A DNA stretch of 64,000 bases from Roseimicrobium gellanilyticum. GTDB lineage: Bacteria; Verrucomicrobiota; Verrucomicrobiia; Verrucomicrobiales; Verrucomicrobiaceae. Location: NCBI RefSeq assembly GCF_003315205.1, contig NZ_QNRR01000003.1, positions 558,001 to 622,000 on the forward strand, written 5' to 3'. Position numbers and translations under genes: made by a program. Below are positions 17,734-27,000 of this stretch, piece by piece (the first letter of the stretch is position 1; every line of letters begins with the position of its first letter). Under the pieces are notes generated by a model. It made no database searches, had not been told where the DNA came from, and saw nothing but the letters and a program-made list of their open reading frames with translations.

Positions 17734-18632
17734 CTTGCCGGTCCAAAATGATCCCAGCCATGCCCGGCAAAAGAGGGCTTCACCCCGTGACCTACCGGGA
17801 CAAACCTGCCGATGCAGGTCATCGGCGTTTCAGGAAACTTCCGGCTCCATGCGCTCTCAAGCCGTCGGGCGGCTCTCAGCGGCACGGCAAGCAGCAACTC
17901 ATAGTCCTCCCCGTCGCTCCATGCCTGTTCACGCGTGCAACCAAGATGCACAGGGAGGGAACTTTCCTCCAGCACGAACTCCACCCCACTGGCCAACGCC
18001 ATGCGCGGCAGGTCCTTGGCGAGGCCATCACTGATGTCCATCATCGCATGCAGCCGGGCATTGTCCGCCAGCCAGTCAGCCTCCGAGAGACGCGGGATGA
18101 AGGTGAGATGGTGCCCCCCTTGCGAACCACCGAGCTTTCCCGTGACCATGATGGCATCGCCTTCTCTCGCACCGTCACGGCGGGCGCAGCGCGTGGTTTT
18201 CACCCTCCCGGCGAGGCTCACGGAGATCACCAGTTGATTTCCTGACGAGGTCTCTCCACCCACGAGAGCGATGTTGAAGAGGTTCGCGCAACGCTGCAGA
18301 CCATCATAGAGCCGCTCCACCCATGACACCTGCGTGTCGGGCGGGAGCACCAGCGTGACGAGCGCATGCTGGGGCTCTCCGGCCATGGAGGCGATGTCGC
18401 TCACCACACGAGCCATGGCTTTCCACCCCACCTGCTCGGGAGCGTGCTCACGGAGGAAATGCACACCTTCCACCACACAATCCGTCTTCAGCAGTTGAAG
18501 CCACCCACGCGGCGCGGGTAGTACCACAGCACAATCGTCACCCACGCCTTTCACCACGTCCTCACGCCCCGGCAACTTCTCAGTGAGCAGTTGCACCAGG
18601 CGGTTCTCTCCAATCTCGGAAACAGTCGACAT
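17730..18632 (-). CDS. thiL: thiamine-monophosphate kinase
   Basis: This 300-residue PurM-fold kinase phosphorylates thiamine monophosphate to the pyrophosphate cofactor with ATP. The N-terminus has FSEIGE-like ENRLVQLL and KGVGDDCAVV (Mg/ATP-binding Asp pair), followed by VVSDIASMAGEP and MDISDGLAKDLPRM, as in ThiL. It overlaps tsaE by four bases and starts ten bases after the CPBP protease gene, so it sits inside a minus-strand operon of housekeeping genes. Confidence 0.94.
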   Translation of the reverse strand: MSTVSEIGENRLVQLLTEKLPGREDVVKGVGDDCAVVLPAPRGWLQLLKTDCVVEGVHFLREHAPEQVGWKAMARVVSDIASMAGEPQHALVTLVLPPDTQVSWVERLYDGLQRCANLFNIALVGGETSSGNQLVISVSLAGRVKTTRCARRDGAREGDAIMVTGKLGGSQGGHHLTFIPRLSEADWLADNARLHAMMDISDGLAKDLPRMALASGVEFVLEESSLPVHLGCTREQAWSDGEDYELLLAVPLRAARRLESAWSRKFPETPMTCIGRFVPVGHGVKPSFAGHGWDHFGPAR

Positions 18633-18642
18633 GGTTGGAATC

Positions 18643-19485
18643 TCAGGAAAAGGCAGCAGCCGCAGCCATCAGGAAAATGTTCCAGGCATTAAAAAACATG
18701 TGCATGAAGACGGGCACCAACAGGCTTCCCGTCTGCTCGTACGCCACAGCAAAGCCCAGGCCGAGGACAAACAATTCCGGCGCGGTTCCAACGTGGAAAT
18801 GGACGATGGCGAACATGACTGCGGAGAAGATGGTGGCAAACCAACGGTCCGTGAAGCGCTTGGCTACTCCATACACAAACCCCCGGAAGATCAACTCCTC
18901 CGTGACAGGCGCAATAACAATCGCCATAAATCCCATCAAAATGCGGAACCCCCAGTCCGTGGTCTTGCGAAAGGAGTCCACGGTTTCCTGCGGGGACTGA
19001 TCCTGGGAGATACCATCTTTCAGTGATGCCACCAAAAACACCACCGCGTAGGTAACGACGATCGCCAGGAACCCCCACAACAAGGCGTGGTGCACCGGCA
19101 TGTGCCTCAAACCGAAGAGCTCCGGCGGGTGCAAATCCCGGAAGAGCCTCAGGTAGACGATGATGAAGGTGCAGATCACGAGCATGAACAGCATGCTCGC
19201 CAGGATGCCCACGGTATTGGGTCCGTCCGGGTCCTCGGTTGCCCGGGTTGCTGCGCCCGACTCTCCACCCGGGGCGAAGAAGCTCGACCCGATGATGACC
19301 AGCAGAAGCAGCACGGCCATGCCGTCCAGCACATTGTAGGGCCGGGCGAGGACGTTCCCCTGGTAGTTCCACGCCAGGTGGGATTTGCTGCGGATGAGCC
19401 CGTACACCAGCACGGCCACGGCTGCCGAGGCCATGCCAATAAGGTACACGTCCCGCAGGACGGCCATGGACTCAGCGTGACTCAT
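18643..19485 (-). CDS. CPBP-family intramembrane metalloprotease (CAAX-like)
   Basis: The 280-residue product has about eight hydrophobic segments and the three CPBP/Abi motifs. These are EELIFRGFVYG (tandem Glu and Arg), FAIVHFH (His) and HMFFNAW (His/Asn), which form the zinc-type active site of the family. Family roles include prenyl-protein processing, bacteriocin self-immunity and membrane-protein turnover; no bacteriocin gene is adjacent. It heads the thiL-tsaE-tsaB cluster with a ten-base gap. Confidence 0.9.
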   Translation of the reverse strand: MSHAESMAVLRDVYLIGMASAAVAVLVYGLIRSKSHLAWNYQGNVLARPYNVLDGMAVLLLLVIIGSSFFAPGGESGAATRATEDPDGPNTVGILASMLFMLVICTFIIVYLRLFRDLHPPELFGLRHMPVHHALLWGFLAIVVTYAVVFLVASLKDGISQDQSPQETVDSFRKTTDWGFRILMGFMAIVIAPVTEELIFRGFVYGVAKRFTDRWFATIFSAVMFAIVHFHVGTAPELFVLGLGFAVAYEQTGSLLVPVFMHMFFNAWNIFLMAAAAAFS

Positions 19486-19607
19486 GAGGAGGGGAAAAGC
19501 AAAGGGTGCACATGAGGCACTCCCTCACGAAGCGGCGGGGCGGTTTCCCAGCCGGTTTCAGCGCAAGCATGACTGCCTTTGATTTGATGGCACGAGCCCC
19601 GGACAAC

Positions 19608-20636
19608 TCAAGGAATCATGTGGGACGGCAGCAAATACATGCGACCGGCCTCCAGGCGCGGCAGCAGACGTTCGCTCACATCAATTTTCAAAGTGCCCTT
19701 GGATGCCTGGGACTCTCCCAGCACACCGAGGATATCACCAAAGCTGGGGGTGTGCTGATAGCGCACCACCATGGCATTGGCGGAGCTCGAGAGTTCCTTC
19801 GCCAGAGCGTAGGCATCTTCAATGTAGCCGACCTTGTCCACCAGCTTCTTCTCCAGGGCTTCCTTGCCGGTGAGCACACGTCCATCGGCGATGCCGTTCT
19901 TCAGAGTCTCGGTATCGATGCCACGCGCCTGGGAGACGATGCCGAGGAACTTGTCATACATCTGTGTCACGAGGTTTTGGATGTAGGCCTTTTCATCATC
20001 ACGCATGGGACGGGAACCACTGAGGCTGTCCTTGAAGGCGCCGCTGGCAAAGGTCAGGGTCTGCAGGCCCACCTTGTCAAAAGTCTGGCTGTAGTTCAGC
20101 GTCTGGATGATCACACCGATGCTGCCGGTGAGCGTGGTCTCATTGGCCACAATCTTGGTGGCGCCGCAGGCGAGGTAGTAGCCGCCGGAAGCCGCCATGC
20201 TGTCCATGTACACCACCACCGGCTTGATTTTCGCGGCCTGTTTTACTGCGTGATACAACGTATCCGACGCTGTGACTTCACCGCCGGGGGAGTTCACTTT
20301 CAAAACGATGGCCCTCACGGCACCGTCTTTCGTGGCCTGTTCCAGCGCGCGCCTGACACCATCCACACTCATGCCGCCGGAGGAAAACAGCTGACCCGCG
20401 GACCCGCTGGCAATGATGCCCTCCATGTCAATCTGCACAATCTTGTCCTTGGAGTCGTTCAACGCATTCTGCTCCAGCACCTGGCTGAACCTCTGCTTCG
20501 GCTGCACATAGGCGAACTGCGACTCCTCCAAGCCGATGCCCAGCAAGGCCGCCGCTCCGACGAAATTGAACAGCACGCTGAAAACCAGCGCGACAACAAG
20601 GAAAGTGATCAGGCACCCGAGTCCTTTGCTTTTCAT
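19608..20636 (-). CDS. sppA: signal peptide peptidase SppA (36K type)
   Basis: The ATG at 20636 gives 342 residues starting with a membrane anchor (GLGCLITFLVVALVFSVLFN). The S49 core shows LKVNSPGGEVTASDTLY, the catalytic Ser in MAASGGYYLACGA, TGSIGVI and a Lys in GAFKDSLSGSRPM, the dyad used to degrade cleaved signal peptides in the membrane. The length matches the short Bacillus-type SppA rather than the double-length E. coli form. It stands between the CPBP operon and nnr on the same strand. Confidence 0.93.
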   Translation of the reverse strand: MKSKGLGCLITFLVVALVFSVLFNFVGAAALLGIGLEESQFAYVQPKQRFSQVLEQNALNDSKDKIVQIDMEGIIASGSAGQLFSSGGMSVDGVRRALEQATKDGAVRAIVLKVNSPGGEVTASDTLYHAVKQAAKIKPVVVYMDSMAASGGYYLACGATKIVANETTLTGSIGVIIQTLNYSQTFDKVGLQTLTFASGAFKDSLSGSRPMRDDEKAYIQNLVTQMYDKFLGIVSQARGIDTETLKNGIADGRVLTGKEALEKKLVDKVGYIEDAYALAKELSSSANAMVVRYQHTPSFGDILGVLGESQASKGTLKIDVSERLLPRLEAGRMYLLPSHMIP

Positions 20637-20725
20637 GGCGCGGGACTGTAAACGGGCCGGGGCAGAAGGCAATGGCCGGACCGGAATGATTCCGCCAGCT
20701 TTCAGCGCCCCGTCTACTCAGGCCG

Positions 20726-22237
20726 TCAAAACACCCCACGTTTCAGGTCGGTAAACGCCTCGCCCAAATGCGCAAGCACGTCGCCCGGCGACAGGGACTC
20801 CGCCGACTGCCCGGCAAGCATTGCCCGCTCTGCCGATCTCCCACTGAGCCAGGCTCCAAGGCACGCTCCTTCATGAAGCGACAATCCCTGACCCATCAGC
20901 GCGGCGCACAATCCGGTGAGCACATCCCCCATGCCACCCGTGGCCATGCCGGGTTGTCCGGTGGTGTTGAAGGAGGTCGCCTGATCCTGCGTTGCGATCA
21001 CCGTACGTGAACCTTTCAAGAGCCAGGTGGTACCGGGGAAAGCGACGGACATCTTCTCGGCCTGTTCACGCCGGGTAGCACCGGCATGCACGTGAGCTCC
21101 GCCTTTGGTCAGGCGCTGCATCTCTCCCGGATGCGGTGTCAGCAGTGCCGGTGCCTTGAGAGTCTTCAAAAGATCCAGATGTCCCTCAGCAAGCATGTTC
21201 AGAGCGTCCGCGTCGAGGACCATGGGCGCCTCCGAGAGCTGGATGATCTCAAGAATGCGCTCCTGGGATTCTTTTCCCAAACCGGGGCCAATGGCCAGGG
21301 CATCGTGCTTGTTCGCCAGCACCTCCAGATAGTCCGCGACAGGCTTCACCATGACCTCAAGCGGAGCCTGCGCTGCGAAGATGGAGTAGTCCTCCTCCAT
21401 GACATACAGGGTGATCAGTCCTGCCCCTCCCCTGAGGGCAGCTGTGGCCGTCAGAAGCGCCGCACCTACAAAACCTCGCGAACCCGCCACGATGCCCACC
21501 CGTCCAGCCTGTCCCTTGTGGAAATCAAATGAGCGGCACGGCAGCTCCGGTAGCAGATCACGCGAAGTGATCACGCGGGCGGTCTCCTCGGTGTGGATGC
21601 TTTCCAGCTCTGCCAGGGGAGCGATGGCCAGTCGGCCCACCCACTTCGTGGCGCCATCGGCGAGCAGGACATCCTTCGCATGAGCGACCGTGACGGTGAG
21701 GTCAGCCTCCACACAAGCGCTCTCCGATGGCGCATCCGCCGTGGGATTCAGCCCCGAGGGCAAATCGATGGCGACCGTGAAGGCATGACGGGCACGGCGC
21801 AGGGCATTCATCTCCCCCACTGCTGCCGCATAGGCGCCTTTGAGCGGAGAGGGCGACGCACCAATCCCGAGGATGCCGTCCACGAGCACCAAAGCACCAG
21901 GCTCGCGGTACAAAGGAGAGAGATCCGCAACGATCGGCACCCGGTCGGAGATCACCTGCCAATGCTTTGCCGGAAGTTCCTTGAACTCCGCCACCTCACC
22001 CACGGGACGCGCGAGCACCTTCCAGCCCGAGTCCAGCATGAGGCGCCCCACCACCAGTGCATCACCCGCGTTGTTCCCTTTGCCAAGATAGAGGACCGCC
22101 GTACCCGGCTGGGGATGGAATTGGCGAATGGCCTCAAAAATACCACGGGCAGCCTCCTCCATGAGATCGGCGGCACTCACGCCACGCGCAAACGCCACCC
22201 GTTCACCCTCCAGCATCTGCGCGCACGAGACAATCAT
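20726..22237 (-). CDS. nnr: bifunctional NAD(P)H-hydrate epimerase / ADP-dependent dehydratase
   Basis: The protein has 503 residues with an N-terminal YjeF-N epimerase domain (about 1-210, LYLGKGNNAGDALVVGRLM) and a C-terminal CARKD dehydratase domain. The latter shows VAGSRGFVGAALLTATAALR, IGPGLGKES, VLDADALNML, LTPHPGEMQRL and GQPGMATGGMGDVLTG. It repairs hydrated NADH and NADPH. The ATG at 22237 is chosen because the frame upstream would overlap the amidase gene, whose stop lies 12 bases before; the two are probably an operon. Confidence 0.95.
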   Translation of the reverse strand: MIVSCAQMLEGERVAFARGVSAADLMEEAARGIFEAIRQFHPQPGTAVLYLGKGNNAGDALVVGRLMLDSGWKVLARPVGEVAEFKELPAKHWQVISDRVPIVADLSPLYREPGALVLVDGILGIGASPSPLKGAYAAAVGEMNALRRARHAFTVAIDLPSGLNPTADAPSESACVEADLTVTVAHAKDVLLADGATKWVGRLAIAPLAELESIHTEETARVITSRDLLPELPCRSFDFHKGQAGRVGIVAGSRGFVGAALLTATAALRGGAGLITLYVMEEDYSIFAAQAPLEVMVKPVADYLEVLANKHDALAIGPGLGKESQERILEIIQLSEAPMVLDADALNMLAEGHLDLLKTLKAPALLTPHPGEMQRLTKGGAHVHAGATRREQAEKMSVAFPGTTWLLKGSRTVIATQDQATSFNTTGQPGMATGGMGDVLTGLCAALMGQGLSLHEGACLGAWLSGRSAERAMLAGQSAESLSPGDVLAHLGEAFTDLKRGVF

Positions 22238-22248
22238 GCGCCAGCATA

Positions 22249-22902
22249 CTACTTGTCCATGCGATACGCCAGAATGCCCTTGGCGATGCCCACGGCCAGA
22301 CGCTCGCGGTACAGGCCGGTCATCATGGCGGCACGCTCGCTGGAATTGCTCACAAATCCACACTCTACCAGCACGGCGGGGTTCTTGGACGTTTCGCGGA
22401 TCACGTGGTAGTTCGCATGCTTCACGCCACGATTGGAGAGACGCGACTCCTGGATGATGTAGGCCTGGATGTAGCCAGCCAGCTTGTAGCTGTCATTGTG
22501 GCAGTAGAAGGTTTCCAGACCATTGCCAGAGCCGCCACGGCTGTAATTGTAGTGGATGCTGACAAAGACAGCATTGCGAACGCTGTTCCCCTTTGAGGAA
22601 CGTCCGGGCAGCGGGATGAAGACATCCGAGCTGCGGGTCATGATAACCTTGAGCCCCTGGGCGCGAAGCAGCTGCTCCACCCGGCGTGCGGTATCGAGTG
22701 CCAGATGCTTTTCAAACACGTACCCAATGGCCGCTCCGCGGTCATGCCCGCCGTGACCCGGGTCAAGAATCACCGTATCAAAAGCACGCACCGCTCCAGT
22801 GCCGGCCATCCAGCAACACAGAGTCAGGAACAACGCCATGCGAACGCTGAACGACCTGCGCCGCAACGTGGCTCCGATTTCATTCACAAGGGTGGCTGAC
22901 AT
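22249..22902 (-). CDS. N-acetylmuramoyl-L-alanine amidase (Amidase_3)
   Basis: This 217-residue protein has an N-terminal signal segment (RMALFLTLCCWMAGTGAV) and the zinc amidase fold. The zinc ligands and catalytic residues are visible in ILDPGHGGHDRGA (His), FVSIHYN (His) and VLVECGFVSNSSE (catalytic Glu). It cleaves the amide between MurNAc and the stem peptide in the periplasm during cell separation or recycling. The catalytic domain is present without an AMIN or SPOR domain. It is followed by nnr. Confidence 0.93.
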   Translation of the reverse strand: MSATLVNEIGATLRRRSFSVRMALFLTLCCWMAGTGAVRAFDTVILDPGHGGHDRGAAIGYVFEKHLALDTARRVEQLLRAQGLKVIMTRSSDVFIPLPGRSSKGNSVRNAVFVSIHYNYSRGGSGNGLETFYCHNDSYKLAGYIQAYIIQESRLSNRGVKHANYHVIRETSKNPAVLVECGFVSNSSERAAMMTGLYRERLAVGIAKGILAYRMDK

Positions 22903-22985
22903 GAAATGCTGGGAATGAACTGCGGCTGCCTGCGCAGCGCAAGGAAAGCTGTGCTTTTAAACCAAAGCACCGCTGTCGCAACCCC

Positions 22986-23020
22986 AAAAAAGATGCCGCA
23001 GGCGGTCGGCCTGCGGCATC
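22986..23020 (-). terminator. rho-independent terminator of the pilin-like gene
   Basis: A perfect 11-bp stem (GATGCCGCAGG at 22992-23002 and its complement at 23010-23020) has a 7-base loop. On the minus strand it is followed by six T residues (complement of 22986-22991). It lies 33 bases after the stop of the pilin-like gene. Confidence 0.93.
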
Positions 23021-23052
23021 ATGATCAACACTGTTACCAGTTGAGCAATTTC

Positions 23053-23742
23053 TTAGCCACCTTCGGCAATGTCGAGCACTTCGAAGTCTTCACCATGCTG
23101 GCTGAAGAGGTTGTTGCCCTCGCCCATGTCCTTGAGCTTGGACGTACCCTTCTTCTCTTCCAGCGGCTGGATGCCCACGCTGCTGTCGTTCATGCCGATG
23201 ACCACGCCACTGGACCACGAACGGCCGCGCGCGTTGGTGCCCTTCTTGTCGATGTCCCAGGTGGGATCCCACTCTCCGCTCGTGGCGTTTTCATACACGA
23301 GAGGCACGCTGCCGGAGGCTGAGTCGGAGAGGCCCTTGGTCATCATCCAGTGGCATTCGCCGCTTTCCACCGCCTTGGTGCGTTGCGTATCGTCCTTGCC
23401 CCCGATGTTGCCATCAGGCACATACTTGCTCACCGGGCTGCCGAAGATAAGTTCGTTGTCCAGGATGTTTTCCGTAAAGAGAATACGGAACGCCGAGTTG
23501 GCATCCTGAGGATTCGTGTCGTCCTCGGTCTTGGCATTGTCCATGTAGTTGCCGCCATGATCCGAAGAATAGATGCGCATGGCGGTGATGATCTGACGGC
23601 AATTGCTAATCGCCTTCGTGATGTTGCCCTTTTCCTGGATTCGACCAAAGGTCGGCACCGCCAGGCTCGCCAGAATGGCGATGATGGTGATCACGACCAG
23701 GAGTTCGATCAGGGTGAAGCCCTGTTGGAGTCTCGTTTTCAT
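23053..23742 (-). CDS. type II secretion/type IV pilin-like protein with prepilin leader
   Basis: The 229-residue product opens with a short basic leader and the prepilin peptidase site QGFTLIELLVVITIIAIL, so it should be cleaved after Gly and methylated on Phe. The C-terminal two thirds form a globular domain with HGGNYMDNA and WSSGVVIGMNDSS segments, the style of the many pseudopilin-like proteins of Verrucomicrobia and Planctomycetes. It is monocistronic, with its own strong terminator. Whether it builds a pilus or a secretion pseudopilus cannot be told, since no pil or gsp genes are near. Confidence 0.9.
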   Translation of the reverse strand: MKTRLQQGFTLIELLVVITIIAILASLAVPTFGRIQEKGNITKAISNCRQIITAMRIYSSDHGGNYMDNAKTEDDTNPQDANSAFRILFTENILDNELIFGSPVSKYVPDGNIGGKDDTQRTKAVESGECHWMMTKGLSDSASGSVPLVYENATSGEWDPTWDIDKKGTNARGRSWSSGVVIGMNDSSVGIQPLEEKKGTSKLKDMGEGNNLFSQHGEDFEVLDIAEGG

Positions 23743-24079
23743 GTTTTATTACTGAGGTATTTAGGTTATGTATATGTTATATTCTGCGGGAGAGTCCCCA
23801 AGCCAGGGGTGTCTTTCCGATCCGATTAGAACAAAAAAGACTTCCGCTGTGTAGATTTTTATTTGCGGAATTTTTGAACGGTAGCGCTCCGTGCCCCAGA
23901 GGGTTGATTTTCAGGGATTTTAGTCTTGTCTAGGGAGTCTTGTACCCCCGGGGATTCTTCAGCAATTTACCACGGCATGGCACAAAGATCTTGAGCCCCC
24001 GCTGCGGACCTGATAGCAAGGGAATTTCTTATCGAAGTTAAGAAAACTCCTGTCGTCCGAGCCTCCACACGCAATCGCC
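23743..24079. promoter_or_regulatory. 337-bp divergent intergenic region
   Basis: This region separates the pilin-like gene (minus) from the giant repeat protein (plus) and must hold both promoters. It is clearly AT-richer than its surroundings, with runs such as TTATGTATATGTTATAT (about 23766-23782) near the pilin start and TTATCGAAGTTAAGAAAACTCC before the plus-strand gene. No convincing -35/-10 pair, tRNA or small ORF could be fixed by eye. Confidence 0.4.
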
Positions 24080-27000
24080 ATGCCAGCACGCTCCGCCCGT
24101 CACACCCATTTGCTCTCTCGGTGTCGTCGTCCTTGGGCGGGCTGGATGCAAATCCTTGCGGTCGCCGCAATGAGTTTTAGCCCCCTGCCCAGCGGCATGG
24201 CCAGCTGGTCGGATTCAGACTTCAACGGCAGCAACGATACCTGGTCCGATCCACTGACGAGTCAGGTGACGACCCTGGCGGATCTCAATCTGCAGAACAA
24301 CGATGCGGACAACGACGGCGCCACAAATGACGAGGAAGCCAGCGAAGGCAGCGATCCCTTCAGCTTCGACACCGATTACGATGGACTCTCCGACGGCGAC
24401 GAATTGCATCTCGTAAAACCGTCCCTCGCCGTCTCTCTCACGGACTGGGATACGGACAATGACGAGGTCTCCGACTATGACGAGTGGCACAATTTCAGCG
24501 GCGTGACCTATCCCGGCGGGCAGCTTCCAAGCTACCCAGGCGCCAGCTACTCGGACTATGATGGAGACGGCTTCAAGAATCCCGTGGACCCGCAGCCCAC
24601 GGTCCCCTACGACCCCACAACGACGGATAGTGATTCCGACAATTGGTATGATGCGTACGACCCCTTTCCCAACGATCCGACCAACTTCAGCCCCATCAAT
24701 GGCATCGCATGGGGACAAACCTTTCACGATGACCAAGACGGCGATCTCCTTCTCAATTGGGAGGATCCGGTGCCATATGGCCCTTCCGACAGCGATTCGG
24801 ATGGGATCACTGACGGAGAAGATCCCTATCCAATCGATCCGTACAACTACAGCCAAATCAATCACATCTACTGGCATGGAGAGGTCCGGGGGGATTCCGA
24901 CAACGACGGCACGCTCAATTGGGAGGATCCACAGCCCTACGGCCCGCCCGACAGCGATTCGGATGGAATCATTGACGAGGAAGATCCCTATCCAAGTGAT
25001 CCCAACAATTACAGCGAAACCAACTACGTCCACTGGTATGCAGAAGTCCTGGGCGATTCCGACAACGACGGTACGCCCAACTGGCAGGATCCGCAGCCCT
25101 ATGGCCCCCCAGCCAACGATGCGGACGCAGACGGGTTTGCGAATGACATTGACCCGTTTGCTTTTGATGCCTCCAACTACAGTGCCATAAACAACACCAA
25201 CTGGTATGCCGATGTCTTGGGAGACATAGATTCCGACCAGATACTCAATTGGACCGATCCCTTCCCAAACGACAGCACCAACTACAGCGCCATAAACTCC
25301 ACCAGTTGGCATGCCGATGTGTTGGGAGACGCCGATAGCGACACCATACAAAACTGGCAGGATGGCGCTCCTTACGGCGATACGCCTCCGCCCCCGGATC
25401 CGGACAGCGATGGTGATGGACTCACGGAGTCTACAGAAGCAGCGTATGGCACCAGCGACTCGGATGTCGACTGTGATGACGATGGTCTCACGGACCATGA
25501 GGAACTGGTAATCTACTACACCAATCCTCTGAATATGTATCACCTGAGCCAGACAGCTGGCTGGGGCGATCTGTATACGGACTACCAGATGGTGGACCCT
25601 ACCGATTTCGACGGCGACAGCATCCCAGACCGCATTGAATTGCACTATGGCATGCTGCCCAATGATGCCGCTGATGCCGCAGGAGACCTGGACGGCAATG
25701 GCATTTCCAACTCGGCGCAGTACGCCGCCGGACGTTCTCTCCTCGCGGATATCCTCGTTTATGACGGGGATGGCGATGGGATGACTGACGTCTTTGAGGA
25801 CGCTCATCAGCTGAATAAAAACTATTTCGGCGACGCGATGGCGGATGAGGACATGGATGGCGTGTTCAACTTCGAGGAGTCCAAGCTCCAACTCAACCCC
25901 CGGATACCCGATACCCACGCCAGAGGTGGTCTGGGTGACCTCGGCGTCCTCATGGAAGCCATGCTCTATCCCGAGGGCGGCGCTCCTACGGTGGATGGGG
26001 ACAGTGATGGCATCCCTGACTGGCAAGAGGTCTCCCTGACGGCGGCCAGCCCGGTATTCACACGCCTGGCGCCCAATGATATGGACGGTGACAGCATGCC
26101 CGATATCTGGGAACATCAGTACGGGCGGTGGAAGTATCCCACGAATGGTCTCTACGTGCGCCATCACGACGGCGCGGGAGACATCGAAGGAGATGGCCTC
26201 TCAAACTATCACGAATACTGGCTCATGTGCGACCCGATGATCAATGACGGAGGCGCAGATCCCGATGGGGATGGATTGGGCTATGCGGCCGAGTTGGCGC
26301 TGGGCACCCACCTCTGGGTAGCGGACACGGACATGGATGGCATCTCCGATGGCGAGGAAGACTTTGACGGGGACGGCCTGTCAAACATCACGGAAAGAAG
26401 CCTCTCCACGAACGCCCTCAATAAGGACACCGACGCCGATGGTTGGGACGATGACGAGGAACAAGCGATGGGCAGCAATCCCCTCTCTCCAGAGGATCAG
26501 CCCATACTGGAACCGATGTCCTCCTATGTTTCCATCCAAACGCGGTGGGTACATTCCAGCTGGCAGGAGCACGGCGGTGAATACTACAGCAGATATTGGT
26601 ACTGGACCTGGGACAGCGTGGACCCGCCCATGGGGCACTGGGAGGAACAATTCTACAGCACCACCACGCCACGGGATGAAGCAGGCCAGGCAAACTTCAG
26701 TGATGGCACCAGCCAGCCCATCTCCACCTTCTCCGCAGCCCAGGGAGCACTGGGTCAGGTGAGCCAGATGGACTGGCAGGAAAGCGGAGAAAGGTCCGTG
26801 AGTTCCTCATGGACGGAAATTACCGGCCGACCCATGCCCGAGCCGCCCCAGTACTTTTTCTATCCGGATGGCGGAGAAGAATCCCCCGGTTGGTCCGGCT
26901 ATACGGAAGACAATCGCGTGTGGAGCGGCGGCTCTTTGGAAGTGCGTTTGGCGTGGAAGCCCAACGCGCCCAAGCCGCATCGGCGGCATGACCTTACGGT

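Noticed and set aside
23976-23993. TGGCACAAAGATCTTGA as a sigma-54 promoter of the giant protein
   Set aside because: The -12 GC is missing at the required ten-base spacing from the -24 GG.
24680-25381. CRISPR array
   Set aside because: The repeats are in-frame, of protein origin and vary in length; there are no constant repeat/spacer units or cas genes anywhere in the window.
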